From: Bacillus sp. MRMR6
GTDB taxonomy: Bacteria; Bacillota; Bacilli; Bacillales; Cytobacillaceae
NCBI RefSeq assembly: GCF_001940785.1
Contig: NZ_MSLS01000023.1
Span: 16,128 to 80,127 of the forward strand
Direction: 5' to 3'
Length of the DNA stretch: 64,000 bases
In this document: positions 42,291 to 52,452 of the stretch, one piece after another
Position numbering within the stretch: the stretch's first letter is position 1
Layout of the letters: each line of letters begins with the position of its first letter
Program-made: the position numbers and the translations under genes
Notes under the pieces: generated by a model
Told to the model about the DNA's origin: nothing
The model's database searches: none
Seen by the model: the letters and a program-made list of their open reading frames with translations, nothing else

Positions 42291-44219
42291 CTATTTTTGT
42301 TTTTCTAAGATACTGACAAAATCCTGATAATCACTTGCACTTGATAACGCATGCACCATCAAAGGTGTTTCACTAAGTGCTGCGATTTTTCCAATTAGAC
42401 TCCGATTTTCTCCTTGGTTTTCCTTTGACAGCCCTAGCATCAGGACGAGGGTAACCCGCTCATTTCCCCACATCAGCGGCTTTTTCAAGATGGCAGCGGC
42501 GACTGCTGACTTTACAACCAGTGATGGATTTCCGTGTGGGATGCTAATTCCACCGCCAATGGCAGTGGCAGATTTCCGCTCCCGGCCCACAGTGCTATGA
42601 ACAAATTCTTTTTGTACATACCCTCTTTCAAAAAGTGCACTGGCCAGCATTTCCACAACCTCAAATCGATGTTCCATTTCCACATCTATGAGCAAGAGAT
42701 CTTCCTTCAAAAAAGTTAACAGAGGATGTTGGTCTTGACCTTCACTGTCCTTTTGTTTCAGTACCTCAACAAACTGGCTCAACTTCTTTTTATCCTCCTG
42801 CCCAAACAGCGACGATATGACAATATTTTCGTGGTTGATTTTTTCAAGTGGAATCGTCGATATGATAAAATCAACTGGATTTTTCCGAACATAATCTGAT
42901 ACCTCTGCTTTGCCGACGCAGGCTAAGATTTCAATATCCTGATACTGCTGTTCAATCTTTGCTTCTAGCAAATGGGACATACCGATTCCCATGTGGCAAA
43001 CAATCAGTGCCTTTTTCTTACTATCCCGCTTTCCCTCAAGCCGTTCTATCGAGGCTTGAAAATGAAGCACAATATAGGCAGCCTCATCTTCCGGAATTTC
43101 CATTCCATAGATGCTTTTGATTTCTTCAAGCGTCAAAATCACCATATTGAACATATACGGATACATTTTCTTGATGTTCAATAGCAGCGGATTTGTAATG
43201 GGAAATCCATATTTAATACGGTTAACGACCGAATGCATATGCATCGCAAGGCCGTTCTTTAAAATAGAGTCACCATCAAACGGGTATTGCGTAAGCGTTG
43301 ACATTTTGCCAACGAGAATATGAACAATCTTAGTGACCCCATCCTCAAAATCTAGACCCTGATGTGAACCTTCCTCCGTACGCTTGCCACTAATCAAATG
43401 CCAGGTAAAGTACGTCCGTTCTTCTTCTGGAAACGATAGGCTAAAGGTCGTTTCCAGCTGTCCAAAGAACCAGCTTGCATACTGGTATTCCGGCCTTTCA
43501 CAGACCATTTTCATTTCAGAATCATGGACAAATACGGGTGAACGCTGTCGTGTTCGTTTCACCATTATTAGCGCATGGACCAACAGGCTTTCTATCGTAC
43601 CATCCGTAAAAGCAATCTTAAACTTGTCATGCATCCCGTCGATCGCTTTTCTAACGACGCTAATTTCATAGGGCAAAAACAGGTCCAACACGACATTTTT
43701 CCCACTTGTGATGGTTGAAATGAGCTCTGGCAAATGCGCAAGTGCACTGCGCTTACTCAACTCTGTCCCTTGAATGACATTTCCGAGCCGCTGCTTTGAG
43801 ACAAGCTCCAGGTCAAAACGCTGCAGCCAGCCTGCGATATCCTCTATATCTTTCTTTATTTCTGCTTTCGGCACATAATACTGGTCCGCCCAATATTGTA
43901 AGGTAATCGCTTTTTCACTTGTTAAGAGCTGAAAGGCAATCTCAACCAACCGCTCTTCGTTTGTTTTTGGCTCACTAGAATGTAGACTTTGTAGGATCTT
44001 AGAACGACCCTCATCGTCTATTTCGATAGCGATTCCAAAACCAGGCTTCCGAGTCAGGCTGCTGCTAGGAAAATCGAGCAAAAACTCCTCAAGTCTATTT
44101 AAATCATTTCGAACCGTCTTCTCCCCGCACTCAAGCTCTTCCGCCAAATCCTTTACCTGCATTGCCCCTTCCTCACGAACGAGCAACAACCGAAGCAATT
44201 CCTTCTGTCTACTATTCAT
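42291..44219 (-). CDS. manR: PRD-type transcriptional activator of the mannose operon
   Basis: A 642-residue regulator. An N-terminal HTH (~5-60: AMQVKDLAEELECGEKTVRN) and a second HTH-like region are followed by two PTS regulation domains, the second with HMHSVVNRIKYGFPITNPLL, then an EIIB-like domain (VCHMGIGMSHLLEA) and a C-terminal EIIA-like domain (GGGISIPHGNPS). Same domain order as B. subtilis ManR, whose activity is set by PTS phosphorylation. Start at 44219 rather than the GTG two codons upstream, giving GGTG as ribosome binding site. It directly precedes manP and probably acts at its upstream palindrome. Confidence 0.87.
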   Translation of the reverse strand: MNSRQKELLRLLLVREEGAMQVKDLAEELECGEKTVRNDLNRLEEFLLDFPSSSLTRKPGFGIAIEIDDEGRSKILQSLHSSEPKTNEERLVEIAFQLLTSEKAITLQYWADQYYVPKAEIKKDIEDIAGWLQRFDLELVSKQRLGNVIQGTELSKRSALAHLPELISTITSGKNVVLDLFLPYEISVVRKAIDGMHDKFKIAFTDGTIESLLVHALIMVKRTRQRSPVFVHDSEMKMVCERPEYQYASWFFGQLETTFSLSFPEEERTYFTWHLISGKRTEEGSHQGLDFEDGVTKIVHILVGKMSTLTQYPFDGDSILKNGLAMHMHSVVNRIKYGFPITNPLLLNIKKMYPYMFNMVILTLEEIKSIYGMEIPEDEAAYIVLHFQASIERLEGKRDSKKKALIVCHMGIGMSHLLEAKIEQQYQDIEILACVGKAEVSDYVRKNPVDFIISTIPLEKINHENIVISSLFGQEDKKKLSQFVEVLKQKDSEGQDQHPLLTFLKEDLLLIDVEMEHRFEVVEMLASALFERGYVQKEFVHSTVGRERKSATAIGGGISIPHGNPSLVVKSAVAAAILKKPLMWGNERVTLVLMLGLSKENQGENRSLIGKIAALSETPLMVHALSSASDYQDFVSILEKQK

Positions 44220-44282
44220 CCTCACACCTGCTCAAAATCACCTATATACAGAAAGTGTAGCGTTAAATCCCTATTTTGTGAA

Positions 44283-44337
44283 GCACAGGGACGGTTCTTC
44301 TGCTTCCTTGATGGAAGCAGAAGAACCGTCCCTGCGC
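44283..44337. repeat. Full palindromic GGGACGGTTCT element between manR and nanE
   Basis: GCAGGGACGG-type arms with GGTTCTTCTGCTTCC, TTGAT loop, and complement; the nanE TAG overlaps its outer CGCT end. Confidence 0.95.
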
Positions 44338-45017
44338 TAACCTATGATTGCTTCGACGAATCTTGCTGTTATTTGCTGTGGACGGGTGATTGCTCCCCCG
44401 ACGACGACTGAGTGGGCTCCATATTTCAGGACTTTTGCAGCCATTTCAGGTGTGATTACGTTGCCTTCAGCGATAACAGGTACCTTAACCGCGGCAACAA
44501 CTGCCTTTAAAAACTCAAAGTCATTGGAATATAATTTCTTTCCCACTGTCTTTTCCGTATATCCATGCATCGTGGTACCGACACAGTCAAAGCCAAGCTG
44601 TTCCGCCACGATACACTCTTCCAATGTCGAGCAGTCTGCCATCCATTTCTGGTTTGGAAACCTCATCTTCAGCTCTTTCATAAATGCCGCTAAATCCAGT
44701 CCACCTGGGCGCAAGCGGTCAGTGGCATCGACCGCAATTAAATCAACACCGACTTCTACTAACTCCTCTACTTCCTTCAAGGTCGGAGTGATGTAAACAA
44801 AAGAATCGTCATATTCTCTTTTAATAATCCCGATCACCGGTAGGTTAACATAGTCTTTAATCGCACGAATGTCCTCTACCCCGTTTGCACGAATCGCCAC
44901 AGCCCCGCCTCTTTTAGCTGCATCAGCCATTCGTTTCATGATTTCAGCACCATGTAATGGCTCATCCTCTAAAGCCTGACAAGAAACCACTAAGCCGCCT
45001 TTCATTTCTGCTAACAA
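44337..45017 (-). CDS. nanE: N-acetylmannosamine-6-phosphate 2-epimerase
   Basis: A 226-residue TIM-barrel enzyme converting ManNAc-6-P to GlcNAc-6-P. Family features: N-terminal GGLVVSCQALEDEPLHG, catalytic Lys66 in GIIKREYDD, TTMHGYT, and catalytic Glu184 in VIAEGNV. It begins at TTG with AGAGGG upstream, two bases after the end of the DUF4127 gene, so likely translationally coupled; ATG four codons later is a weaker option. No sialic-acid lyase, NagA or NagB is in the window, so ManNAc-6-P may come from a non-sialic-acid glycan through the linked ROK kinase. Confidence 0.9.
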   Translation of the reverse strand: MLAEMKGGLVVSCQALEDEPLHGAEIMKRMADAAKRGGAVAIRANGVEDIRAIKDYVNLPVIGIIKREYDDSFVYITPTLKEVEELVEVGVDLIAVDATDRLRPGGLDLAAFMKELKMRFPNQKWMADCSTLEECIVAEQLGFDCVGTTMHGYTEKTVGKKLYSNDFEFLKAVVAAVKVPVIAEGNVITPEMAAKVLKYGAHSVVVGGAITRPQQITARFVEAIIG

Positions 45018-45018
45018 A

Positions 45019-46560
45019 TTAGTTACCCTCTTTCCTATTTATTTGTAGGGAAAGCCCACATTCAAACATGCGATTCCATGGTGCAAAACTTCCGACTCTC
45101 ACTAATTCACAATCTTTAAAGCTATGTAAAATCAACTCATGGAATCGTGTAATGAGTCGTTGATCCCGTTCCTGATTCAACAAATCTGCCTTATCTTTTA
45201 AATCAAAGTACGTTAAATCAAGCTTCGGAAGAAAATCATCGACTAACTCCATCCGGACCTCCGCTTGATAAAAATAATCATCCAAAAGATGATAAAGCAG
45301 GTTTTCTTTCAAAACTTCAGGCTTCCCTTCCACCCCAAGAACTCCCTGGCAAAGCGTGGTTCCTAGAGTATTACAATTGGTATTCCAACCCTTATAGGAA
45401 ACTAATTGATCTAATATTCCCTCATCATCTAACATCGCAATCAGTTCACCATCTCCGCCATTAGCAAAGGCCGCATCGGCCAAAATCACCTTTTTTCCAG
45501 ATTTAATCATACGATTAATCTGATCCACAAAGGTTAAGAGATGACGAAAACTAGAATAGGTGATATCCTTGCTACGCTGTTCCCACGACTCCTGCATGAC
45601 TCGTCCCGGTGTGTTATAAGCTAGAATCAAATCCGCTTCCTCTTCCCGGTCCACTAATTGACAGCCTGCTGCTAACACATGACTCTTTAAGCTTTCGGCA
45701 AACGGACGATCCTCATACATCGGAATCAGCCGGGGGCCAAGCGTACTGCTCCAAATCGGCAAGATCCTCGGTCTTTGTCCTTTTAACTCATTATAAACTC
45801 GTGCCAAAAGGGTAGCACCTACCTCATCTGCACCTGGATACATGTGGACCTTTTGCTGCAGGCGAAGCTCATCACGCCTTTTAACCACCTTGATTTGATC
45901 CATCGCCGTATACCCATACTCTGCACTGTCATCCTGAGGGATCGCTAGAAACTTGATAACACCCTCTTTTACAAGTTCGAGGATCTTCAGATTAATAGCT
46001 GAGTTAAAGTTCCGCCTTGTCTCATAATCCACGATGTACTCAACCCTTAACCGAGCTTCAATGTCCTGTAATTGCTCCGTTTCTTCTGTTGATAACGATT
46101 CACGTTTTTGCTTATCTAAAAAATATGAGCGTAAAAACAGTTCCCGCCCACACTGTTCATAATAATCCGGCTCTTCATCGCTTGAGCTATATTTAGGGCA
46201 ACGCATGATTAAGTTGGATGCATAAATCGGCAGGTCTGGGTAGGTGTAATGGAGTAAACGAAGCCGCTCGACCCAAGTCACCACTGCTTCCTCGGCTAAA
46301 TAATGCAGGCGAGATGGCAGCAATCCGCCGTAGATTAGCATGTCAATGCTGATAATCAGGGCATCTGCCGTTTTAGCAGCATGTTGCAGCCACGCCCAAA
46401 TCCCCTCGGTATCGGCTGCTTTCTTTTTATACCCTAACAATTCCTCATCAGGTAGATCCAACTCCACCTCAACAGAGGAATTAGCGATCATTTGAACATA
46501 GTTAACATTACAAGGACGTTCATCAATTGGTAAATAGGCAACTCTCAAAAATTTCACCAC
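45019..46560 (-). CDS. DUF4127 family protein
   Basis: A 513-residue cytosolic protein with no signal peptide. Characteristic blocks: AYLPIDERPCNVNYVQMIAN at the start, ISIDMLIYGGLLPSRLHYL, AIPQDDSAEYGYTAMDQIKV, MYPGADEVGATLLARVYNE and YKGWNTNCNTLGTTLCQG. This is the DUF4127 signature as I know it; no biochemical function is established to my knowledge. The Asp/Glu/His/Asn-rich blocks look like an enzyme active site. GTG start (second GTG also possible) with a weak GGAAA upstream. Between a ROK-RpiR fusion and nanE, suggesting a role in amino-sugar or glycan processing. Confidence 0.8.
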   Translation of the reverse strand: MVKFLRVAYLPIDERPCNVNYVQMIANSSVEVELDLPDEELLGYKKKAADTEGIWAWLQHAAKTADALIISIDMLIYGGLLPSRLHYLAEEAVVTWVERLRLLHYTYPDLPIYASNLIMRCPKYSSSDEEPDYYEQCGRELFLRSYFLDKQKRESLSTEETEQLQDIEARLRVEYIVDYETRRNFNSAINLKILELVKEGVIKFLAIPQDDSAEYGYTAMDQIKVVKRRDELRLQQKVHMYPGADEVGATLLARVYNELKGQRPRILPIWSSTLGPRLIPMYEDRPFAESLKSHVLAAGCQLVDREEEADLILAYNTPGRVMQESWEQRSKDITYSSFRHLLTFVDQINRMIKSGKKVILADAAFANGGDGELIAMLDDEGILDQLVSYKGWNTNCNTLGTTLCQGVLGVEGKPEVLKENLLYHLLDDYFYQAEVRMELVDDFLPKLDLTYFDLKDKADLLNQERDQRLITRFHELILHSFKDCELVRVGSFAPWNRMFECGLSLQINRKEGN

Positions 46561-46598
46561 TTTCCGTAAAAAAATTGATTACTGGCTTTCCGTTAACA

Positions 46599-46637
46599 GA
46601 AGAAGCAGACGGAATAAGATTCCTCCTGCTTCTTTTC
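46599..46637 (-). other. Intercistronic stem-loop
   Basis: GAAGAAGCAG and CTGCTTCTTTTC arms between the ROK-RpiR and DUF4127 genes. Weak T-run; perhaps a partial terminator or processing site. Confidence 0.45.
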
Positions 46638-46647
46638 GTTCTTTCAT

Positions 46648-48477
46648 TTAATCAAACAAGACAACCTTATTTTCATCAGCACTTGCTCCCAGGTTAGCGG
46701 CTAAACCGTTTTCCGAGATTCCCTCTTGATCTACTACAGAACTAGCTTTTGAACTTGCTTTTGAACCTGCCTCCGAACTCCCCGCAGAGGCGTCTTCCAC
46801 TAAACCTGTTCTCGAACCTGCCGCCTGTCCACCACGCGTCATCCCATTAAGAACAACATCAAACAGGTAATAGGCAGATACTTCGCCCATCGAGCTGCTT
46901 TCGACTTCGATTCCTTCCATCGCCGGAATGAGTAAGCAAATCTCTGCGAGTTCCGCTGCAGGGGAATCCTTCTGACTCGTAATTCCGACCGTCACACATC
47001 CTGCTTTGTTCGCCTTTCCCAGAATGGTCACGACATCGGTTGTATACCCCGTTGCCGTAAAACCAATCACAATTGTTTCTGGAGTTAGGGAATGAGCGGA
47101 CATTTCCATTTCAAAACTCGTTGAAAAAGTGCTTGCCTGGATGCCAAGCTTCATTAATTTATATTTCAACTGCTCAGCCACAAGGAAAAGTTCGTCCCCG
47201 CCATACAGGTAAACCTTTTTTGCCGTACTTAACTGCTGCTTCAATTGCTGTATTGCTTGCTTTTGATGAAGAGTATCGAATTTTTTCATCAGCATGATAT
47301 AGGTTTCTTTTACTCCGTTCATGCTCGCCAAATCATTCGGTTCATACACTCTCGTACTGACCGAAGCTTCCTTTGCCAGCAGGCGCAGCTTATTATAGGA
47401 ACCAAACTCAAGCTTCTGACAGAATCGGGTAATCGTTGCCTCTGCAACATTAATTTGCCGCGATAATTCAGAAATCGTTTTATTAGGAACGGATTCCATA
47501 TTTTGAATAATATATTTAGCAATCATCTGCTCACGTTTGGTTAGCTTATGCAAATTTGACTCAATAATCGTGGTCACGCTTTTTAAGGGCTGAAGCGATT
47601 CCTGTAGTATAAAATGGCGCAAGGCCCCTATCATTCCTGCATTATTTAAATTCTGAGCAATTTTGATTTGTGTTTGTTTCAAAATGTTCGGGATAATGTC
47701 CTTCTGCAGCTGCTTGCTAATCAATGGATAGAGATAATCCTTTTGTTCAGTAATGCCGCCGCCAATAATAATCATTTCCGGATTCATCATATAGGCAATC
47801 GTAGCGATGCCCTTGGATAAATAGTAAACCAGACGCTCAATCTCTTGAATACAGATCTCATCGCCAGCCTGAGCCATTTCAAAAATCGCTTTACCATCTA
47901 ATTCGGTTTCGGAAACACCCTTTCGCTTCGCCACATTCCGTACTAAAGTTCTGGTTGAAGCTAGCTCCTGGAACTGTTCTCCCTCAATCGGGATATAGCC
48001 AATTTCGCCGCCGCTGAAGCTATGCCCGGTATGCAGCTTATTATCCAAGATATAACTTCCGCCAATTCCAGTACCGACGGTCAGACAGAAGAGACTTTTG
48101 GCCTCCTTGCCCATGCCAATCCAGGACTCCGCCAAACCCGCACAGTTTACATCATTTTCAACCTCTACCGGCAATTTAAAAAAGGCTTCAAGCTCTTTCT
48201 TTAAAGGGGTACCTGAATAATGGGGAATCAGTTCAGAAGCATATAGTATCGTACCTTCCTTTGAATCCACCTGCCCAGCCGAACTAATACAAACTCCGCT
48301 AATTGTATATTTTTCAATCAAAGATTTTCCACAATCTTTTACTTTATTAATAATGGCGGCGCCGCCTAAATGCGCCTCTGTGGGACATTCGTGTTTTTCT
48401 GCAAACGTGCCATCCTCGTTCAGTACGCCATATTTAATCAACGTTCCGCCAATATCAAACGCTAAAAACTTTCTCAT
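46648..48477 (-). CDS. ROK sugar kinase fused to an RpiR-type regulator
   Basis: A 609-residue fusion. Residues 1-292: ROK kinase with FDIGGTLIKYG (ATP phosphate loop), VENDVNCAGLAE (catalytic Asp109), TVGTGIGGSYI and SGGEIGY; the usual zinc motif CxCGxxGC is absent. Residues ~300-375: RpiR HTH (KTISELSRQINVAEATITRF). Residues ~400-545: SIS sugar-phosphate-binding domain (YLYGGDE, VIGFTATGYTTDVV). A ~60-residue Ala/Ser/Gly-rich tail follows. One protein could phosphorylate a sugar (ManNAc or mannose by context) and sense the phosphate product to control transcription. AAGGTGATG precedes the ATG. An assembly-made fusion is unlikely because the frame is continuous. Confidence 0.85.
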   Translation of the reverse strand: MRKFLAFDIGGTLIKYGVLNEDGTFAEKHECPTEAHLGGAAIINKVKDCGKSLIEKYTISGVCISSAGQVDSKEGTILYASELIPHYSGTPLKKELEAFFKLPVEVENDVNCAGLAESWIGMGKEAKSLFCLTVGTGIGGSYILDNKLHTGHSFSGGEIGYIPIEGEQFQELASTRTLVRNVAKRKGVSETELDGKAIFEMAQAGDEICIQEIERLVYYLSKGIATIAYMMNPEMIIIGGGITEQKDYLYPLISKQLQKDIIPNILKQTQIKIAQNLNNAGMIGALRHFILQESLQPLKSVTTIIESNLHKLTKREQMIAKYIIQNMESVPNKTISELSRQINVAEATITRFCQKLEFGSYNKLRLLAKEASVSTRVYEPNDLASMNGVKETYIMLMKKFDTLHQKQAIQQLKQQLSTAKKVYLYGGDELFLVAEQLKYKLMKLGIQASTFSTSFEMEMSAHSLTPETIVIGFTATGYTTDVVTILGKANKAGCVTVGITSQKDSPAAELAEICLLIPAMEGIEVESSSMGEVSAYYLFDVVLNGMTRGGQAAGSRTGLVEDASAGSSEAGSKASSKASSVVDQEGISENGLAANLGASADENKVVLFD

Positions 48478-48519
48478 CCTACATCACCTTCATTTCTTTG
48501 GTTGGAACCATTGACTTTC

Positions 48520-51072
48520 TTATGACTGACCTTTTCTATTCACACGAATGGTCTTAATCTCTTTTGGTCTAAAAGTAATCGTCGTCTTAGCTTGTGCTGA
48601 ATAATGTGCTACGACCTTCCCGGTAAAATCTACCTCAGACAATCCCTCCGGAACAAAACCCACTATCAATTCTGTCGTTTGCTCTTCGGAAGACGAGTTA
48701 AACATTCGGATATCAAATGAATCCTCTTCCTTCAACATAAACGAGGAAAATGTGATAGGTGTCCCCGATAGCTTAAACAGCTTTTGTTCATCCTTTAATG
48801 TATAAGATTGCTGACTTAACACCGGCTGACGCAAAAGCATCTTATAGTTTAAGGAATGATTCTTTTCAGCTAGAACCAGTCCATACTCAAATTCATAGGT
48901 TCCGATGCATTGTGCTCCAGGAGTTTCAAACCCTGGGCCAGCACCATTACCGCGGGTACGCAAATCCCTTCTCGATAACCAGCCGACCGCTCGAATCATC
49001 GTTAAAAAGGCGGTATCCTGGCCTTCAAAACAATCAACCTCGTATTCCTGCAAACCGCGGTGAACGAGCTGATGATCATTGGCAAACACAGATGAATAGG
49101 TTGGGTATTGATTCATGACCGCCTCTTTATTTTTTGGCATATCCCACTCTTTTTCTCTCAGTGTTTTCCGTTTCAGTAAATCAAAGGCCGTATCAGCCCA
49201 GCTCGTATCAGCTTTCGATACCGCAAACCCGACACGAAGCTTTTGGTCCTTGGCTTTATTAGCAACCTTTGTCTTAAAATAAATCATCCGATTTCCTTGA
49301 TATAAAGTCACTTTTGTCGTGAACGTATTCACAACCAGCTGCTCACTTGGCCCCGTTCTCGCTTCATTTAATGAGGCCGGCAGTTTCATTTCGTAATGAA
49401 GAGTCAATGATTGAAATCCAGTACCTTTTTTCTCCTCACTAACACCGGTAATGACCGCTTTACTCACAAGATCATCAATCGGCGGAGAATAATTATACGT
49501 ATCACCCGCATCGAGTGTGGAAATGATTTGATGCTGGCTTTCATACACTTTATTTCCTTCAAGATCGGTAATCTGCAAACCACTATTATCCCAGCGAACT
49601 TGATAAAAATCATTTTCAATCAAAACAGCATCAATATTTTCAACCGTCTTCGTCTTGCGATTCACCCGTTCAATCCGAAGCCGCTTCATTTCAGCCCCGT
49701 CAAACGGGAGGGATAACGATATATGATAGACCACATATTCGGCATAATGAGGCTCAGCTAAAATGTGACGTAAGAACTCCTCGCGTTTTTCTCTTTTGAC
49801 CACATCAAACTGAATTTCTTCGTCTTGGTCATAAAGCTTAATTGCCCCAAGGTCCTGCTCCGCCGGAATTCGAATCACCGCTTTAACAGGATAAACTTCA
49901 GCAAGCGGTGTATTATTGACTAAATAGAGATATTGATTTTCAATCCTACTATTTAAAAACTCAAACGGAAAAAGTGTATTCAATGTGTCACTCGAAAATT
50001 GGCGAATCGCACTCAACACTTTTTGCGTTCTCGTTTCCATTTCATTATGCACTTCATCGACACTACAGCCGCAAATACTATCATGAGGCTGATTTTGTAA
50101 AATCAACTTCCAGACATACTCGATGAATTCTGCAGATTCTGATGAACCATTCGTCCAAACATTCATTGCTTCCATCACGCCAATTGCCTGATCCTCACAC
50201 TTCTGGTTTTGATCCTTTAAGTACGTCCTTGTCGAGTAAACACCCGGAAGGATAAAAATCTTCTCAGGATTGCGCTGCTCACCAACTACGAGTCCCTCAG
50301 GTTTCTCTGCCTTGAGTGCCCGTACATAATCAGACATTAATGACTGCTTGAACTCAACACCAGGAAATGCGTGTATTAACCTCTCAACCCGCTCTTTCAT
50401 ATCAGCGCTAGGAAAGGTGTGATCGGCCCCGTTCATAATCAAAGCTTTTCCGAAGCTTACATACGGAGCATTCGCTTCAAGGTACTTTTTCGTCTCATCG
50501 ATAAAGGTATCGTGCTTTAAGAATGTTTGATAGTATCCTTCAAATAATGGCAAAACAAACGTAAACACCTTGCTAGAATCAGCACCTTCCCACTGATTCT
50601 CAAATCTGTCAGAAACAGCACCGCGGAAAATAAGCGCCGACTCAATCTGATACCCGCTTAAGATTTGCGGCATTTGGCTGATATGGCCGAAGGTATCTGG
50701 CAGATAACCGATTTGATAGGCTGAACCTAGCTTCTTTGCCTTGTTTGTTCCAATCTCTAAGTTTTTCAGAATCGATTCACCCGAAACGAGAAATTCATCT
50801 GCAAGCAGATACCAAGGTCCGACTTCAATCTTCCCTGATTTGATAAAAGTAAGAAAACGCTCATATTCTGCGGGACTGACAATCTCTTGATAATCATCGA
50901 GAACGATTGTTTGACCATCCAGAAAGAAGTTATCCAGCTGACCCTTCTCAATTAAATCCTGGATATAGCGAAGGCCGTTCCGAAGCTTATAGCGAAACTC
51001 GTCAAAGGTTTCATACCATTCACGATCCCAGTGGGTATGATTCAATATATGTACCTCTTTGATTTCGTTCAT
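48520..51072 (-). CDS. Glycoside hydrolase family 38 alpha-mannosidase
   Basis: An 850-residue intracellular alpha-mannosidase. HTHWDREW (residues 12-19) supplies zinc-binding His and Asp; Asp126 in GYLPDTFGH is the expected nucleophile; the GH38 middle helical and C-terminal beta domains follow. No signal peptide. Size suits the bacterial MngB-like group, some of which act on mannosylglycerate or phosphorylated mannosides; the adjacent ABC importer suggests free alpha-mannosides here. Its ATG overlaps the previous gene's TGA (ATGA), so the two are coupled. Confidence 0.9.
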   Translation of the reverse strand: MNEIKEVHILNHTHWDREWYETFDEFRYKLRNGLRYIQDLIEKGQLDNFFLDGQTIVLDDYQEIVSPAEYERFLTFIKSGKIEVGPWYLLADEFLVSGESILKNLEIGTNKAKKLGSAYQIGYLPDTFGHISQMPQILSGYQIESALIFRGAVSDRFENQWEGADSSKVFTFVLPLFEGYYQTFLKHDTFIDETKKYLEANAPYVSFGKALIMNGADHTFPSADMKERVERLIHAFPGVEFKQSLMSDYVRALKAEKPEGLVVGEQRNPEKIFILPGVYSTRTYLKDQNQKCEDQAIGVMEAMNVWTNGSSESAEFIEYVWKLILQNQPHDSICGCSVDEVHNEMETRTQKVLSAIRQFSSDTLNTLFPFEFLNSRIENQYLYLVNNTPLAEVYPVKAVIRIPAEQDLGAIKLYDQDEEIQFDVVKREKREEFLRHILAEPHYAEYVVYHISLSLPFDGAEMKRLRIERVNRKTKTVENIDAVLIENDFYQVRWDNSGLQITDLEGNKVYESQHQIISTLDAGDTYNYSPPIDDLVSKAVITGVSEEKKGTGFQSLTLHYEMKLPASLNEARTGPSEQLVVNTFTTKVTLYQGNRMIYFKTKVANKAKDQKLRVGFAVSKADTSWADTAFDLLKRKTLREKEWDMPKNKEAVMNQYPTYSSVFANDHQLVHRGLQEYEVDCFEGQDTAFLTMIRAVGWLSRRDLRTRGNGAGPGFETPGAQCIGTYEFEYGLVLAEKNHSLNYKMLLRQPVLSQQSYTLKDEQKLFKLSGTPITFSSFMLKEEDSFDIRMFNSSSEEQTTELIVGFVPEGLSEVDFTGKVVAHYSAQAKTTITFRPKEIKTIRVNRKGQS

Positions 51073-52427
51073 GATGAACCCTCCTCTAGCGCAAGCTGTT
51101 GCTTAATCACTGATCCGTCTATTTGATTCAGCGCAACCGAATGCTGAACGGAATAGGCACATGCAAGTCCTGCCGCCTGCCCCATATCTCTGACGGTCGG
51201 CTGTATTCTTAAGGAAGCCTGCATGAGAAACGTACTTGAGATATGTCTGCCAACTACAATCAAATTACTGACTTCATGGGTAACTAGCGATCGATAAGGA
51301 ATTTCATAATATTCCCCTCTTGAGTACTTAGGCTTTTCAACGTCTTCCTTTTTCACACTATGTACATCAATATACCAGTCACCCCGGGCAATTCCGTCAG
51401 CAAACCGGGCGCGGCTTAGATAATCCTCTTCCGTTAACACATACTGCCCCATAATTCGGTAGGACTCCCGGATGCCTAATTGTGTGGCTTCTTTTAATAG
51501 AAAGGCCTTTTCAAAGCCGGGAATATACTTAGGTAAGAAATGCACCAGACGGCGAATCATTTCCCTTCCCTTTATAACAGCCTCTGACCGAAGTCTCGGG
51601 TCTGTTGTTTGATAGATTCCTGGAATATGCGGGCAGTTAAACGACATAACCGTCGGCTTTCCTGGCTGAGTAAAAGCTTGGAAGTAGCGAAGGTCCTCCT
51701 CGGTTAAATCCCCGTTCGCTAAGCCCTTGTGGAAGAAGGGCTCAAGCACATGGCCCTTTCCTGGGACCATCGCAATTTCAAAAAAATCAGGGTTTTCGAT
51801 TTTACAAAAGGATTCATTTTGTGAAAGAATGAACTTCCTTAATTCTGGGATATCGATTCCGCCCATTTCAAAGCGGAATGAAATTTGCTGATTCTGACCG
51901 TCCTGGTTTCCAGAGTCAACAGCAACACCTGCTGTCCTTGAAACAATAGCATCTGCTGTTGCATCAACAAAGGTCTTCCCCTTAATCGCTGCCAGCCCAT
52001 TACACGTGTTCACGACAATATGGGTAATCCGCTCTTGATCCTTTATACAATCAATAAAATTCGCATCGTAAAGGATTTTCCCTTCCCGCTCGGTAATTAA
52101 TTGTTCCAGCACATAGCTTAATGCTTCTACATTAAACCAGCTGCAGGTCGTTGTGCCATCATTCGTTTCAATGTTCTCCTGCTGGAGACGCTGGGTAATG
52201 ATCCGGTTCACTCGTTGCGCCTTCACGTGGGTTGGCATCATCGGTGAAACAAGGGAATTGGTCTGCGTTCCGCCCAAGCTGATCGTTTTCTCGACCACAA
52301 GCGTCTTCAGCTTTTCCTCGAGTGCAGAGATGGCTGTCGCTGCACCAGCCGTACCTCCGCCCACTACTACACAGTCCATTTCATACAAAACCGGAATATC
52401 TCTGCCCCAAAAAGCTACCGTCGTCAC
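51069..52427 (-). CDS. FAD-dependent oxidoreductase (FAD_oxidored family)
   Basis: A 452-residue cytosolic flavoprotein. N-terminal dinucleotide fold DCVVVGGGTAGAATAISALE, then VVEKTISLGGTQT; middle GKTFVDATADAIVSRTAGV and C-terminal GRHISSTFLMQASLRIQPT with GQAAGLACA, as in PF12831 proteins. GTG start after AAGGGGTG. Members are common in Firmicute and Bacteroidete glycan clusters, but their reactions are mostly unproven. Coupled by ATGA to the GH38 gene, so it may oxidise or unlock the glycan substrate. Confidence 0.8.
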   Translation of the reverse strand: MTTVAFWGRDIPVLYEMDCVVVGGGTAGAATAISALEEKLKTLVVEKTISLGGTQTNSLVSPMMPTHVKAQRVNRIITQRLQQENIETNDGTTTCSWFNVEALSYVLEQLITEREGKILYDANFIDCIKDQERITHIVVNTCNGLAAIKGKTFVDATADAIVSRTAGVAVDSGNQDGQNQQISFRFEMGGIDIPELRKFILSQNESFCKIENPDFFEIAMVPGKGHVLEPFFHKGLANGDLTEEDLRYFQAFTQPGKPTVMSFNCPHIPGIYQTTDPRLRSEAVIKGREMIRRLVHFLPKYIPGFEKAFLLKEATQLGIRESYRIMGQYVLTEEDYLSRARFADGIARGDWYIDVHSVKKEDVEKPKYSRGEYYEIPYRSLVTHEVSNLIVVGRHISSTFLMQASLRIQPTVRDMGQAAGLACAYSVQHSVALNQIDGSVIKQQLALEEGSS

Positions 52428-52452
52428 TATTATTCACCCCTTTGTCTTGTCA

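Noticed and set aside
44337..45017. Sialic-acid catabolic cluster, suggested by nanE
   Set aside because: No lyase (NanA), sialidase, sialic-acid transporter signature or nagA/nagB is present in the window; a ManNAc-glycan route fits better, though genes elsewhere cannot be excluded.
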